From Scenedesmus sp. ARA3 (Eukaryota; Chlorophyta; Chlorophyceae; Sphaeropleales; Scenedesmaceae): a stretch of DNA of 25,425 nt. Below are positions 1 to 11,102 of this stretch, piece by piece. The stretch is taken from assembly GCA_004335835.1 (NCBI GenBank), contig RWJK01000175.1, positions 1 to 25,425 of the forward strand, in the 5' to 3' direction. Both the position numbers and the translations under genes were made by a program. How positions within the stretch are numbered: the first letter of the stretch is position 1; each line of letters opens with the position of its first letter. A model generated the notes under the pieces. It saw nothing but the letters and a program-made list of their open reading frames with translations. It made no database searches and had not been told where the DNA came from.

Positions 1-361
1 TGGCAGCAGCTGCAGCATGTCCTGATGCTGGTGGAAGGCAGGGATGGGCAGCAGGTCTGCACGTAGCTGCAGCTTGCTGGTCTGCCTAGAATGCTGCTGC
101 TGCTGCTGCCGCCGCTGCTGCCGCTGCCTGTGCTGATCATGCAGTACCATGGTGTGGACTGCCAGCAGCTGCAGCAGCAGCTGTGCAGCTGCAGGCTCGC
201 GTATTGAGCTGACAGCCTGAACTGCTGCTGCTGTGTCTAGGCGTGGCTGCGCAAGCAGGGCCAACACCTGGCACACGAAGTCTCCTAGCGACATCTGCAG
301 TTTCACGTATGTTGACCACACCTCTCCAGCATCGGCGTTGTCTGCTGCTGCTCCTGCTGCT

Positions 362-392
<31 letters not shown>

Positions 393-1701
393 GCGGTGCT
401 GAATTGCCCGTTGCAAGCAGCCTTTATAAAGAATTTTTTACTATAATCTTCTTTTTAAAAAATGTAAAGCTTATAGTAAGGTATATTTTTTTTGTACAGT
501 TAATAATAGCAAAAAAAAGTCTCCTTAATGTTCATATTTAAAAACGTGTTTTAAAACGTATTATTAAAATTTATTATAAAAACGTATTTATAAAATAAAA
601 TTTGTGCAGCGGCCTGCCCCAGCACTGCAGCTGCTGCAGTAGTGGCATTGCTGCAAGCACTAGAGTGCCTGCCTGTGAGGGAGCGCGAGAAACTGTGTCA
701 CCCCACATTTCTGACAGCAGGAGCATGACTTCAAACACCCCCATCAGCGCTAGGCTCTCACCCTCATCTGTGTTTGACTGTTGCTGCTGCCACTGCTGCT
801 GCAGCAGCGGCGGCATGAGGGCTGTCCAGCTGGCAAGCACGCCTGTGAACCCAGCAGCAGCAGCAGCAGCAGCAGCAGAAGTAAGCAGAGCTGCTGTGCA
901 GACAAACCCGTTTACTGCTTCAAGCAATCTGTTGTAGTGGTTTGATAGCCAAGACAGCTGAAGGAACATGAAGAGCGCCTGGTACAGCAGGGTAAGCAGC
1001 GCACTGCATATTCTGCTTGCAGGAATCGTTTCACCACGCACAGCGCAATTCGAGAACACAATTTGTGTGCCATACACTGCCAGGCGTAGCACCTTACGCC
1101 AAGCTTGGCAATTGCAGGGCCCTGCATTCTACACTTCTAAGATGTAAAGCGCCAGCCGACCATAGCAAAAACTGCAATGACAATACCCTCAGCAGCTGAT
1201 TCACGCACCTGACTGCAGCAGCTGCTGAGTCATCTTGACTGAAAGTGCTGCCGTTGTTGCTCTGCTGCCGCTCAATACCATGCAATCGTCAAGCAGCGAG
1301 GCAAGGCTGGTCAGCACTGATATAGCAATGACCCACAGGCCTTCTGTTGTGCCAGGCCGCGGCTGCCAGCCATGAGCTTGCAGGGCTGCAGCCAGCTGCT
1401 GTGGCTGCTGCTGCAGCCACACCAGCAGCACACCTGCGCTGTGGGCTGCTTGGTGGAGCAGTACGCTGCTCAACAGCTGGACTGCTGCTGCTTTGCCTGA
1501 GTCGTTGCTGGGAGTTTTAGGCACGGCCATGAACAGCTTTGCCAGGATGCTGTGACAGCTGAGGAGCACTGTCAGCTGTGCTGCTGTTGGTTGAGCAGGC
1601 AGAGGTTGCTGCAGCAGCTGTACCACTTGAGGGCTGCGCACTAAGCGGCTCAGCTTGCTCGCTGCATCCTCTGCATGCTTCGCCCGCTGAGCAGGTCGCA
1701 T
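1..1701 (-). CDS. Hypothetical Leu/Ala/Gln-rich helical protein, 3' part outside the window
   Basis: I do not recognise the family. Exon 1 spans 1701-1209. The start at 1701 is supported by an in-frame TGA 12 bases upstream of the ATG. Exon 1 ends at a GTGCGT donor in phase 1. An 87-nt intron leads to exon 2, which starts at 1121 after TGCAG and restores the frame (codons GPCNCQAWRKVLRLAVYG). Exon 2 stays open to about 605, where the AT-rich block begins. The same frame resumes at about 420 (LLATGNSAPP, then EVWSTYVKLQMSLGDFVCQVLALL) and is open to the window edge. The visible protein is mostly predicted helix with many Leu, Ala and Gln, plus a short CAG-coded Gln run near 110. No catalytic motif or signal peptide is visible. 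An armadillo/HEAT-like helical repeat protein is possible, but I cannot show the repeat. How the AT-rich block is crossed is unresolved. Confidence 0.55.
421..604. other. AT-rich block interrupting a coding frame (candidate organellar insertion or AT-rich intron)
   Basis: By my count about 31 of 184 bases are G or C (near 17%), while both flanks are GC-rich CAG/CTG coding DNA. The block holds long A and T runs and three spaced AAAACGT motifs (near 541, 553 and 579). On the minus strand it contains several stops in every frame, yet the open frames on both sides are in the same genomic phase. It resembles the low-GC intergenic DNA of chlorophycean plastids or mitochondria. That origin is inference; no organelle gene is recognisable in it. 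Confidence 0.7.
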
Positions 1702-2814
1702 CTGGGCTGGTCACCGTCGCCGGTTTGCCTGCAGGAACCCTGCAGCTGCTTTGTGCTGCTGCGTTTATTTAGCTGCGAAGGAGCTCAGAAACTTCACTAG
1801 TTGATAGGACGCTCTCTACTCCGCAGGCAGCTGTGCTAGGGCCGACGAGACGCAAGCTGTGCGTGTCCAAGGTGTGGCGTTGCCTCAGGCCACCAGCGTC
1901 TGACAGAATTGTTACCAAGCGCCAGCCATTGTAAAACCAAAAAATTCTTATTTGTCGTCAACGTGCTCGTGACAACTGTGTTCAAAGTTCAAACCAAAAC
2001 CCCACATGACCATAACACGTTCATCGTCTCTCAGCAGAAGCCATGCACTAGCAGCCTTCAAACAGGCCTTTGCGCAGCCGTCTCGTATCAACCATCTGCG
2101 CTTGCACAGCTCCACAGCATCGCTGCACTCTCAAAAAATGTCATCAAGCCATGCCTGTGACAGTCACCCTATGTCCTGTGTGTTGGAATTTTTCGTCAAA
2201 CGGTAACACAATTATAGCATCCATCTCACAAATTAAAATGTTGGCCCTACTGCTTCCACGCGCACCTCACAGTAGCCAGCTGACAAAACATGCAGGTTGT
2301 GTGAGCAACATTGCCTGCTTGGGGAGCCTGTACAAGCCACTGAACAGGCTCAGCATAGAGGAGTTTAACTTGTTGAAGTCGACCTGAAAGGAACAATAAC
2401 TGATAATCTTGCAGGCTCTGCTGATGCACAATTGGCACTACTTGATCCCCATGATGTCATGGTTGCTTCATACAACCCATCAACATAAGGGTATTGCACA
2501 GACCTGCTCTGTGCCGTGGTTGAGTGTAAGACTGGCACCCTTGGCTGCTGGCTGCCAGCAGCAGCAGGTGCCACCAGTCAGCCACACCCCAGTGCTAGCA
2601 GTGCCACCTCCTGCACACCAGCACTAGCACCTGCTGCTGCCAGCAGCTGCTGTGCTGTTGGCAGCGCGGGTGCTGCTGACGCCACAACTGATGGTTCTAT
2701 GGCAGCTGGCAACTGAGTTACTATCTGTCACGAATAAGGATATGCCAGAAACCCAACATTGCAACAAGCACTGCAAGTGCCTGCAACTTCAGCTGCTATA
2801 TGTTTTTACATGCT
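1702..2814. other. Intergenic region between kinase 3' end and hypothetical gene
   Basis: About 1.1 kb with no open frame that I would call a gene on either strand. It should hold the kinase 3' untranslated region at its right end and the 5' untranslated region and promoter of the gene starting at 1701. In front of that start lies a good acceptor-like sequence (minus-strand CCTGCAG just above 1729), so a non-coding 5' exon further right is possible. Short CTG runs near 2630-2670 read as Ala or Leu in several frames and are not evidence of coding. Confidence 0.6.
2806..2810 (-). terminator. Candidate TGTAA poly(A) signal of the kinase gene
   Basis: The minus strand reads TGTAA four bases after the kinase stop codon (TAG at 2817-2815). 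TGTAA is the usual poly(A) signal of chlorophycean algae. It lies unusually close to the stop, so the true signal may be further downstream. Confidence 0.3.
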
Positions 2815-3081
2815 CTAGCAGTAGTGGCCGGTGCTCCACCTCTTGGTGACAGCGCTGCTGCGCTTGCGCCAGCTGTTGTTCTTGGGCAAGTGCACACCAT
2901 CAACCCGGCCGACAGCAACTGCTGACTCAGCTGCTGCTGCCTGGGCCTGCAAATTGCAGGCAATGCTGCTGATGTCGCAGCTGTCGTTGAGACAGGTGCT
3001 GCCGCTGCTGCTGCTACCAGCAGCCAAGTTCAACCCAGCTAGCTCGCTGCTGCAGCTGGCACCACTGTTCTCACCGTCAAC

Positions 3082-3113
<32 letters not shown>

Positions 3114-4600
3114 AGGTGCAGCTGTGCTGCTCTTCATCCGCTGCTGCTTGCGCCAGCTGCACCCCGCCAGTAGCCGCACTCCCACTGAGGCACAGGCTGC
3201 GGATTGCTGCCCTGTTTTGCGCCACTACTGGCTCTGCCTTCACCACCTGCTGCCGCATCTGCTGCACCACTTCAAGCAGCGCTGGATGCTGTAGCGCCTG
3301 CTGCACTGTTAGCCTCTGAGCAGAGTCAGCAGCTAGACCCCGCTGAAACAGGTCAGCCAATTGGGGGTGTGACACTGCAAGATGCCGCAGCTGGGGGCAG
3401 CGGCTGGGGTTCCAAGCTGCGAGTGACTCACAGAACAAGTGAGTGCCGAGCTGCAAGCCATTGAGCTCTACAAATGCCTCATACTTGAGCTGAGATGGTA
3501 GATCGCCAAAAACTAGCTGCAGCGCGGTAAGGAACAGTGCCCATACGTCTGAGGCTGCGCCGGTTGCTGCTGCCATGCCCTCTGGCGTGCACAGCGCCCT
3601 GCTGCTGCTGCTGCCGGGCTGCAGCGCTGCCATCTCTGGTGCAATGTGGCTGAGTGTGCATCCCGGGAAGAAGTTTGACTTGTCTGCTGCAATCATGAGG
3701 CCAAAATCTATGAGCCGGAACAGACCAAGCTGCTCATTGTATGTTATGTTGCCTGCTTTGATGTCTCTGTGCAGCTGCGGCACTGGCAAGCTTTTGGAGC
3801 TCCTCTGTTGCCAGCAGCATGCAGGCTAGCATCTGCAGGGATGTGGCTATGCGGACTTTAAGAGGCTCATTGGCCCAGCGGAGCTGCTGCTGCTCGATGC
3901 TGACCCCTGCATACTCGCTAACCAGGATGAAACCGCCTCCGCTGCTGCTGCTGCTGCTGTGCTGTGCTGCAACTGGTGGTGCCAGCAGCGCAGAGCACTG
4001 GTTTAAGATGTGCAATGCGGAGTTCTCTGATGCTGCCATGTCAGTGATGTAGGTGTGTTTGGCAACGGCTTGCAGCCCTGTGCTTGGGTTGGAGAATGCC
4101 ACCACAGCCACGCGGCCTGGCTCGTTGCATAGCTGCAGAGGGCAACAAGCGTAACAACAAGAGCAATGAGTGATATTATGCTCGGCACATGCGATTGAAC
4201 ATTGTGCGAATTGCGCTCCAAGTCAACAGACTGTTGGCTACTTGTGCTTTGTCGCCTACCACACAAACGCATGAACACAGCAACAGCAAGGCATGTGCAC
4301 AGTGTATGACAACCTCTGGCAGTTGCCGACCCTTTTTGCAGCTCATCTCACCGTCCAGGTACTTGTTGCCGCGGCTTCAAGCGTTTTCATCATCAGGCAG
4401 TCCTGGAATGCGACTACTAGGCTGTGCCGGCTGTGCTGCACACAGCCTGCCACCTCCTGCGACCTGCTGCTGCTGCTGCTGCTAGGGGTGGGCTCCCTGG
4501 CAGCTTTAAAGCCTTGCAGGGGCTTCAGCACGCAGAGTAGCTTCCGGAGGAGCAAGTTAGACCCTTTGTGAGTGTCGGAGCTGCTGTTGCTGCTCGCCAT
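2815..4600 (-). CDS. Serine/threonine protein kinase with apparent frameshift
   Basis: The protein would transfer ATP phosphate to Ser/Thr on unknown substrates. Exon 1 is 4600-4352 (MASSNSSSDTHKG, 83 codons) and ends at GTGAGA. A 219-nt intron ends in CTCTGCAG and exon 2 starts at 4132, with phase 0 on both sides. The N-lobe shows a degenerate Gly-loop (EPGRVAVVAF) and the ATP lysine in LQAVAKHTY. The hinge region reads FILVSEYAG. The C-lobe carries HRDIKAGNI (catalytic Asp and Asn), LIDFGLM (DFG), IAPEMAA (APE), SDVWALFLTALQLVFG and the late Arg region DSAQRLTVQQALQHP. A Ser/Gln/Ala-rich tail follows. The frame breaks between EELQKL (frame 1) and PVPQLHRD (frame 2) near 3793-3800, at a run of four A. 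One base fewer there restores one frame of about 521 aa. All core catalytic residues are otherwise present, so an assembly indel seems likelier than decay. Subfamily not assignable. Confidence 0.8.
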
Positions 4601-6078
4601 CTCTACTTCAGCACCAGCTGCAGCTTCGAGCTGAAGCGGGTACCTGCTGCCCGGAAATAAAGCCGGTGGCCGCGCTGAGAATGGTTGCTTCTAAATATGT
4701 ATTCACAGAGATGCAATAGAGCTGCGTCTGGCAACAGGAGGGCCGGGATCTTGCCGTAGTGTGCACCTAGCGAGTTGGGCGCGAAAGGTAATGCAGCGGA
4801 AGAACACTTTCGAGAGCTGTTGACAAGGTCCGATATGGTTGCAGATAATCTTTTTCATAGATATAGCAGCGTAGCTGGCACTCTGAAGGGACATAACACC
4901 CTCGGTTGCCAGCTCGGCAATAACACCGAGCTCCAGCTGCTCTCAGCAGCTGCAGGGTGCAGCTTGCTTGGTACCCCAATTTCAAAGCTGCCAACACCTC
5001 AATACTTCTGCAACATTAGCTGCGCATTTTGCGAGCTGCACGGGGTCGACTGCCTGAGCCAGGCTCAGCCTGCAGGTCGGCTCGGCTGGGCACACAGCAG
5101 GCCTGGTAAGACACAAGAGCGCGTGTGCTGCACAGCTCGCCGGCACCAAATGTTCAACAATGTGTTTATCTATAGGCCTGCCTGAGCTAGCCACGGCCAA
5201 GCAGATGGCGAACATGACAACTCTGGACACCACAGGGCACAGCCATTGCTCTGCAAACGTGCTGGTGCATGGTTGCACGCAAGCGTTCACAGGCATGGGT
5301 TGTATGGAACAGGTCCGTGGTGGTCTGTCATTCCAACCGCCTTTTCACAAGCCACAGCTGCTGCTACACATGCACCCACTGCAAGCTGCAGTGACTGATG
5401 CACTGACACAGCGGGCAAGGAAACATCTCGCGTGGTCCACCATCTCGCAGAATCCCTGGTACAAGGAAAAAGAGTCGATCTGTTGCAAATGCACACATGG
5501 CGTCATAAAGCTACTAGCCTAGTAGGCATGCATGCCAAAACATGCAAACAACAGGAGCCACCTGAACCAGCCTAACATGTGCAGGCCTGACTCCTATCAA
5601 CAGCTGATACAGAGCAACAGCAGCCCATGAGCTCTGACACCAAGACATCCAATGTTCGATGCGCCGGCAGAGCATTCTAGCAGAGAAACACAGGATCTAC
5701 GTGCGGAAGCAGTCTCCAGCAAAACCTCAACACAGCGCAGAACCAATGCGTATGCAAACACTTTCAACTTCCAACTTCAACGCTGCCGCAGAGGTGCCTA
5801 TGCTGCCTAGCAGACCCGATGCTTTTGAGCGATGCAGCGCCGCACTGTGTCGGCAGCAATCAACCACCTGCAGTCCACCCTCAGCATACAATACGGTACA
5901 ACATCAACCACAGATGCATAGATATATCCTCAGAACGAGGCGTGCCTACCCACTCCATACTGTACAGATAGCACAAGGCCGCAAATCAGGCCCCTGACAG
6001 AGCTTTGCACACATAACACAACTGCATGCAACTCATGCAATTCCTATGTCAACAACGCAACTACCATCGCCTCAACTT
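4601..6078. other. Intergenic region, kinase 5' flank and Gln-rich gene 3' flank
   Basis: Nearly 1.5 kb with no convincing gene. Open frames such as the one at 4775-5185 (plus) lack recognisable domains, coding-like repeats or good splice partners. The region should contain the promoter of the kinase (left end) and the 3' untranslated region of the Gln-rich gene (right end). I saw no clear TATA box, tRNA or long repeat. Confidence 0.5.
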
Positions 6079-8962
6079 CTAGTACTGCTGCTGCTGCTGC
6101 TGTTGCCGCAGCCGCTCCTGTTGGTGGCAATACGCACACCACTGCTGCAGCACAGTCAGCAGCACAGGCCCTAGCTGTGCGCCTCCCAACGCCTGGCCGC
6201 CGCCGCTGCTGCTGCTGCTGTCAGCACCCTGCTGCAATGCATGCTGTGCTGCCGCACACGCAGCCACATCTGCAGGCCTCACAAATTCCATCCACACCTT
6301 GACATTCGCTGCATGGTTGACTGCCACATGCAGCCAGCCTGGCTTCACCTGCACTGCCTGCCCTGCCTGCTGCTGCAGCAGCACAGCCACCTGCTGCTGT
6401 GGCACACTGCTGGCACCACCAGCAGCAGCAGCAGCAGCAGCAGCGTCAGCGTCAGGCATGGGTTCTTGTTTCACAGCTGCTGCAGCAGCAGGCGCAGGCT
6501 GTGCAGGACGAGCCTGGTTCAGCTGCTGCTGCAGCCAAGCAAGATCCTGCGGCTGTAGCTGCAGGCCAAGCAGTAGCTCCTCAGCCTGTGCCTTGCACTG
6601 CTGCAGGGTTGCTGGCCGCCGGCCGCTCTGCTGCTGCTGCTGCTGCTGCTGCCTGCTCTTCAGTTCCTGCAGCTGCTCCACCAGCTGCTGCCATGCAGCC
6701 AGCTCAGGGGCAACAAACAGCCATGAGGACAGCACAGCATCACCACTGCCAGCTTCTTCAGCTGCAGCACTCGCCATCTGCTGCTCTTGCAGCAGCGGGA
6801 ACGCAAGCACAGCCGCTGGCACTGTGCTAACGCGCAGCTGCGAGCACGTCCCGGCAGCAGCAGCCAGCACAGCGCATTGCCCGAGCATGTCTAACGCCAG
6901 CTGCCGCTTTCCTGCAAGCCGCTGGTCAAACTTGCTCCGCAGCATGAATGCATTCAGCAAATGCAAGCCGGTCACGGCTGCATCCTGCTGCCTGATGTGC
7001 AGCAGCTGCACCTCGCGCTCAGCCAGGCAGCCTGCAACAGCAGCAGCCAGCGGCGTCTGCTGCAGCGGCGGCAGCTGTGGCACCTGCTGCGCAGCCGCCA
7101 TGAGGCGCTGACCTGTTACTAACATCAGCGTGCGCGGCCGCAACACCACCTCTCCGCGGCCTGCTTTGTACGCTGCCATCAGCTGTGCGGCCAGCTGCTG
7201 CTGCTTCTGCTGCTGCTGTGCAGCGGAGCCGCTGACCTCCTGTGCCTTTTGCTGCTGCTGCTGCCGCGGAGCATGCACAGCACGCTGCAGCTCCAAGTCC
7301 AGCACAGATGCAAAAAAGCCTTGCAGCTGCGACTCATTCAGGCACAGCAGCTGCTGGCCGTCGAGTGCCGAGGTGCCATCCAGCAGGCATGGCGCGTCCT
7401 GTGAAGCACAGTCACGACGCGACAATGAGACAAGGATAATGAAGGCAGCAGCAGGAAACCACAGAGGCACAGCATTGGTAATGCACCTGTCTGTGTGCAC
7501 CGCAGCCACAACGCAAAGCTTGCAAGGCAGCAGCAGGATAACAAAAAGGCACAGCATTAGTAACGCCATCCACCCACCTGCACCAAGTTCTGCAGCGTCG
7601 GCACCCGCAGGCCCTGCTGCTGCTGCCCAAAGGCAAGCGCCAGCGAGCGCAGCGCAAGCAGCACATCCCTGTTCATGGCACCAGCCTGCTGCTGCTGCTG
7701 CTGCTGCTGCTCAACAGCGTCTTCAGCTGGGCTGCACATGCACTGCAAGCTGCTGCAATCGCAGCCTGCTGCACGCCGCTTCTGCTGCTGCTGCTGCTCC
7801 TTGCTGCTGCTGCTGGCTGCCAGCTGCACATCGATGCCTGCAACCAGCTGCTGTGCGCCTGCTGCCCCGACTAGCACACACATGGCTGAAAGAAGCGCCT
7901 GAACCTCTGCAACCTCCGCAGCACTCAGCAGCGAATGATGGAACACCCGGCCTGAACCCACCCTGGCCTGCTTCTGCTTACCCTGCTGCTGCTGCTGCTG
8001 CTGCTTCGGCGGCGGCGGCTGCACAGCGCAGTCATCTGCTGCTGCACGCTTCCGCTGCTGTTGCTGGGCCGCAGGGGCAGCTGCATTGGGCTGCTGCATT
8101 TCAGACTGTCCCTGGCCCTGTCCCTGGCCTTGGTTTAGCAGCATGTCCTGAAGCTGCTGCAGCTCCTGCTGCAGCCTTTCTACCTCCTGCTGTGCTTCTG
8201 TTGTCGAGGCACGCTGCACGCAATCCTCCTCCTCATCCTGCTGCTGCTGCTGTTGCTCGGCTGGGGAGCTGTGGGGTGCTGCTGCAAGCCCTTCCTCCTG
8301 CTTCACATCAGTCAAGCCAGCAGGTGATAGGCGGCCGTTGCGCAGGGCAGACCCCTGCTGCTGCTGCTGCTGGGTGAGCTCCTGCTGTCGCTTGCGCAGC
8401 GACGCCTGCAGCAGCTGCACCTGAGAGGCCGACAGCAGCTGCTGCTGCTGCTGCGCTGTTTTGCCAGGCTCCTCCTGCTTCTGCTGCTGCTTGGCAGGGA
8501 ACCCATCTGCGCCAGCCGCTGCTGCCGCCTGCTGCTGCTGCTTCATCTGCTGGATGCGGTCCGGCCGGCCTTTCAGCAGCCACGTCAGCAGCTGCAGCCG
8601 CCCCTGGTGTGACATGTTACCCACACGCATGCCAGCTGGCAGCCGCTTCACTACAGGTCTGCTGGCTGGCGGCGGCTGCAGCAGCTGCTGCTGCTGCTGC
8701 TGCTGCTGTGGGGGAAGCGGAGGTAGCTGGTAGGGCTGTAGCCATGTGGGCGGCTGCTGTAGCTGCCGCAGCTTGTGCACATGCATTCCTGCAGGCAGGG
8801 GCCGCGCTTTTGGAGGCAGCAACTGGCCCACCTTGTGCTGCTGCTGCTGCTGCTGCGGCGGCGGCGGCGCGTGGTTTTTAGGTGGGGTGTGCTTGTTGAG
8901 CAGATGCGAGCCTGGACCCAGCGCCTGCTGCTGCTTGGGCGTCTGCTGCCGCTGCGTTGGCG

Positions 8963-9015
<53 letters not shown>

Positions 9016-9121
9016 GTTACAAGCGCCACAGATGACAGTGGAAACGTGAGCATGTTGGCGTTACCCGGGCTGTCAGCTGCTGCTGGCAACTGCTTCAGCA
9101 GCTTAGCTGGCCGCTGCTCTT

Positions 9122-9152
<31 letters not shown>

Positions 9153-9899
9153 TGGGGTGTCATCTCTCTGTCGCTTCGCAATGAATGGCGACTCCTGCAC
9201 AACAGCAGCAGCACCATCTGCTGCTGCTGCAGCGCCAGGTGCAGCACCAGCAGCTGCTGCTGAGGGCGACCGCTTGCGCTGCTGCTGGGGCTGCCCTTCA
9301 AGCAGGCTGCTGCTGCTGCTGCTGGTGCTGCCAGGCTGGCCATTCTGCTGCTTGACTGCCTGATCTGCCCCTGCAGCCCCAGGCTGAGACACATCTAGCG
9401 CTGCCGCTGTTGCTGCTGCAGGCGCATCACCATCCACCACACACCAGTGCGCGTCCATGCCTGCCACACCATCTGCAGCAGCAGCAGCAGCTCCTGCATC
9501 CTTGCCTCCTGCAACAGCACCTGCAACAGCCTGCTGCTGCTGCTGCTGTTGGTTGCTGCGTGGCTTGGCCTGTATCCTGTGGCCCCAGCTGATCTTGCCG
9601 CTTTCTGTGCCTGACACAGCCTCCTGCTGCGGCTGCTGCTCGATCTGATCATTCAGGTGCAGCAGCTGCGCCAGCTCTTCCGCTGCTGGCAGGTCGCGCC
9701 GCTCGGCGGGCCATTTGAATGTGACGGCCGCTGCCTTTTGAAAATGTGGCGGGAAGCGCTGCGGGTGGATGCGGTCGGTCTGCGCCAGGTCGCTGCTGAG
9801 GCTGCGCACGTATGCTGTGAAGCTGGGGATAAAGACGCCGTGGTTCTGCAAGTAGAGCTCGAAGAGCGCCGGCAGGCACACGTAGAGGCAGGAGTTGCC
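6079..9899 (-). CDS. Large Gln-rich protein of unknown function, N-terminus unresolved
   Basis: Family not recognised. The first exon I can support starts at 9899, after a pyrimidine-rich acceptor ending in AACCTGCAG, and opens with GNSCLYVCLPALFELYLQNHG and then VFIPSFTAYVRSL. It ends at 7578 (CAG before GTGGGT). A 179-nt intron leads to the last exon, 7398-6079, with phase 0 on both sides; stop TAG at 6081-6079. At least 1213 residues are visible. A compact N-terminal segment (about 90 residues, to LAQLLHLNDQIEQ) is followed by hundreds of residues rich in Gln, Pro and Ala with many near-pure CAG-coded Gln tracts. A more ordered helical region sits in the last exon (for example AAVTGLHLLNAFMLRSKFD and the segment near WLFVAPELAAWQQLVEQL). 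A motif LPAGM(H/R)V occurs twice. Gln-rich low complexity with acidic and helical islands suggests a transcription coactivator or Mediator-like scaffold, but that is only a composition argument. Confidence 0.65.
7442..7565. repeat. Imperfect intronic duplication, offset 82 bp
   Basis: Inside the intron of the Gln-rich gene (7399-7577), the segment at 7442-7483 recurs at 7524-7565. Both share AAGGCAGCAGCAGGA, then AGGCACAGCATT followed by GTAATG or AGTAACG. The right copy ends about ten bases from the functional donor, and the left copy is followed by a donor-like CAGGTGCATT on the minus strand, so the duplication may have included the donor junction. Confidence 0.7.
8964..9014. repeat. (CTG)17 tract coding a 17-residue Gln run
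   Basis: Seventeen uninterrupted CTG triplets on the plus strand, read as CAG on the minus strand, within the Gln-rich protein (after VALVT and before SPTQRQQ). It is the longest pure triplet run that I found. Purity suggests recent replication-slippage growth. Confidence 0.95.
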
Positions 9900-10123
9900 C
9901 TGCAGGTTTGCAGGAAAGGATGGAATGGAACAGAGAAGGGAGCAGTGTGAGGAGCTGAAGTTGCAGCTGTGCTTGCATGTTTGGCGCAGCTGCAGGTAGA
10001 TGAGGATAGAGGAGGGAGTGGTGGATGGTGGTGCTGGAGAGTTTGTGGAGTTGAGTTTGCTGGTGTTTGGGGATGGAGCGAGTGAGTGGATGAGGATGCT
10101 GGTGAGCGCATGCTGTGAAGATT

Positions 10124-10191
10124 GCATCAAATACACATGAATCCAGCTGGATGACTGCCTTCAACCAGCTGTACTCATGTGTATGGGATGC
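10124..10191. repeat. Imperfect inverted repeat (hairpin)
   Basis: The left arm at 10124-10150 and the right arm at 10165-10191 are 27 nt each and pair at 23 of 27 positions, around a 14-nt loop. The core ATACACATGA pairs with TCATGTGTAT, and CCAGCTGG with CCAGCTG. It lies in the presumed 5' intron or leader of the Gln-rich gene. It could be a small miniature-element relic or an RNA hairpin; no target-site duplication is obvious. Confidence 0.75.
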
Positions 10192-11102
10192 AGTCCTGTT
10201 GCAGTGCGTAAAGGAAATTGGTTGCCCCAGATGTGCCAGATATGCTGTGCATGGTGGGTGGGTGACCAATAGAGGGCAATCAGCAGCAACTAGACACTGC
10301 TTATGCAACTCTCCTCATCTGTGCAGCAGCAGACACTGCTGCATGTGCTGCGAGCGGCTGATTCTTGAGAACCAACAGGCAGCAAGACATTAGGTCTAGC
10401 AATGCTGTCTGCTGCCTTCCTGCAGAGGTTCGTGTGCTGCCATGGCAAAGTCTACGAGGTCAACAGCACCCATTGGAGGTGCACACACTGCTGTGACTGC
10501 ACACAGGCCCAGAAAACATGTATTGGTTGTTGAGGTGGAACACAGGCTGATGCTCGAGGTGCCCTGAACGCTTGCAGTGCACTGAGCCACGCTGCCACCC
10601 AAAACGCAATGTTGAGGACATTCAGAATCCAAATCCAGCTGCTGGGTCAGCTCGCTGCAGGGCGTCTCGCGCCTTTCACGCTTCAAATTCGAGGCGCTCG
10701 GCTGGTGCTCACCCTGTGCACTACATGCTTGATCAGCCCTCCACGAGCAATCAGCGCCTGGCAGACATCAAGGGTGTGCTTATTCGCCTCCGCTGCCCGC
10801 GACCTATTCATCGCTGCAGATGTGGGTGATGCCGAGGCAGGTGCTGCTCATGTTTCTTGCCTCATCATGTCAACTTAGACGCAAGGCACGCATGTCATGT
10901 TCGTTTCGCCGGAGCTGCCTATCATCAGGCATCGGCGGTGCTGCTGCCCAATAGGTGCAGCATTCCGGCTCCTCTGAACCCTGTGACCCACGCTCATCCA
11001 TCCACTCATCCACACCGTTGGCTGACCATCTGTTGCCTGGTTGTAGCATCACTGATGCATTGTGCATGGTTTGCTTTCTTGCGACGCCATCGACGGCTGC
11101 CA

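Noticed and set aside
4775..5185. 136-codon plus-strand open frame in the intergenic region
   Set aside because: No family resemblance, no matching exon partner and no coding-like composition.
6299..7111. Long plus-strand open frame rich in Cys and Ala
   Set aside because: It is the antisense shadow of CAG-rich codons of the Gln-rich gene; Cys, Ala and Leu runs come from reading TGC, GCT and CTG repeats.
7130..8377. 415-codon plus-strand open frame
   Set aside because: It runs across the minus-strand intron and both flanking exons of the Gln-rich gene, with composition explained by CTG/GCT repeats; no domain and no splice support.
10396..10686. Minus-strand open frame as a possible first exon of the Gln-rich gene
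   Set aside because: No GT donor before its stop that would join in phase to the exon at 9899.
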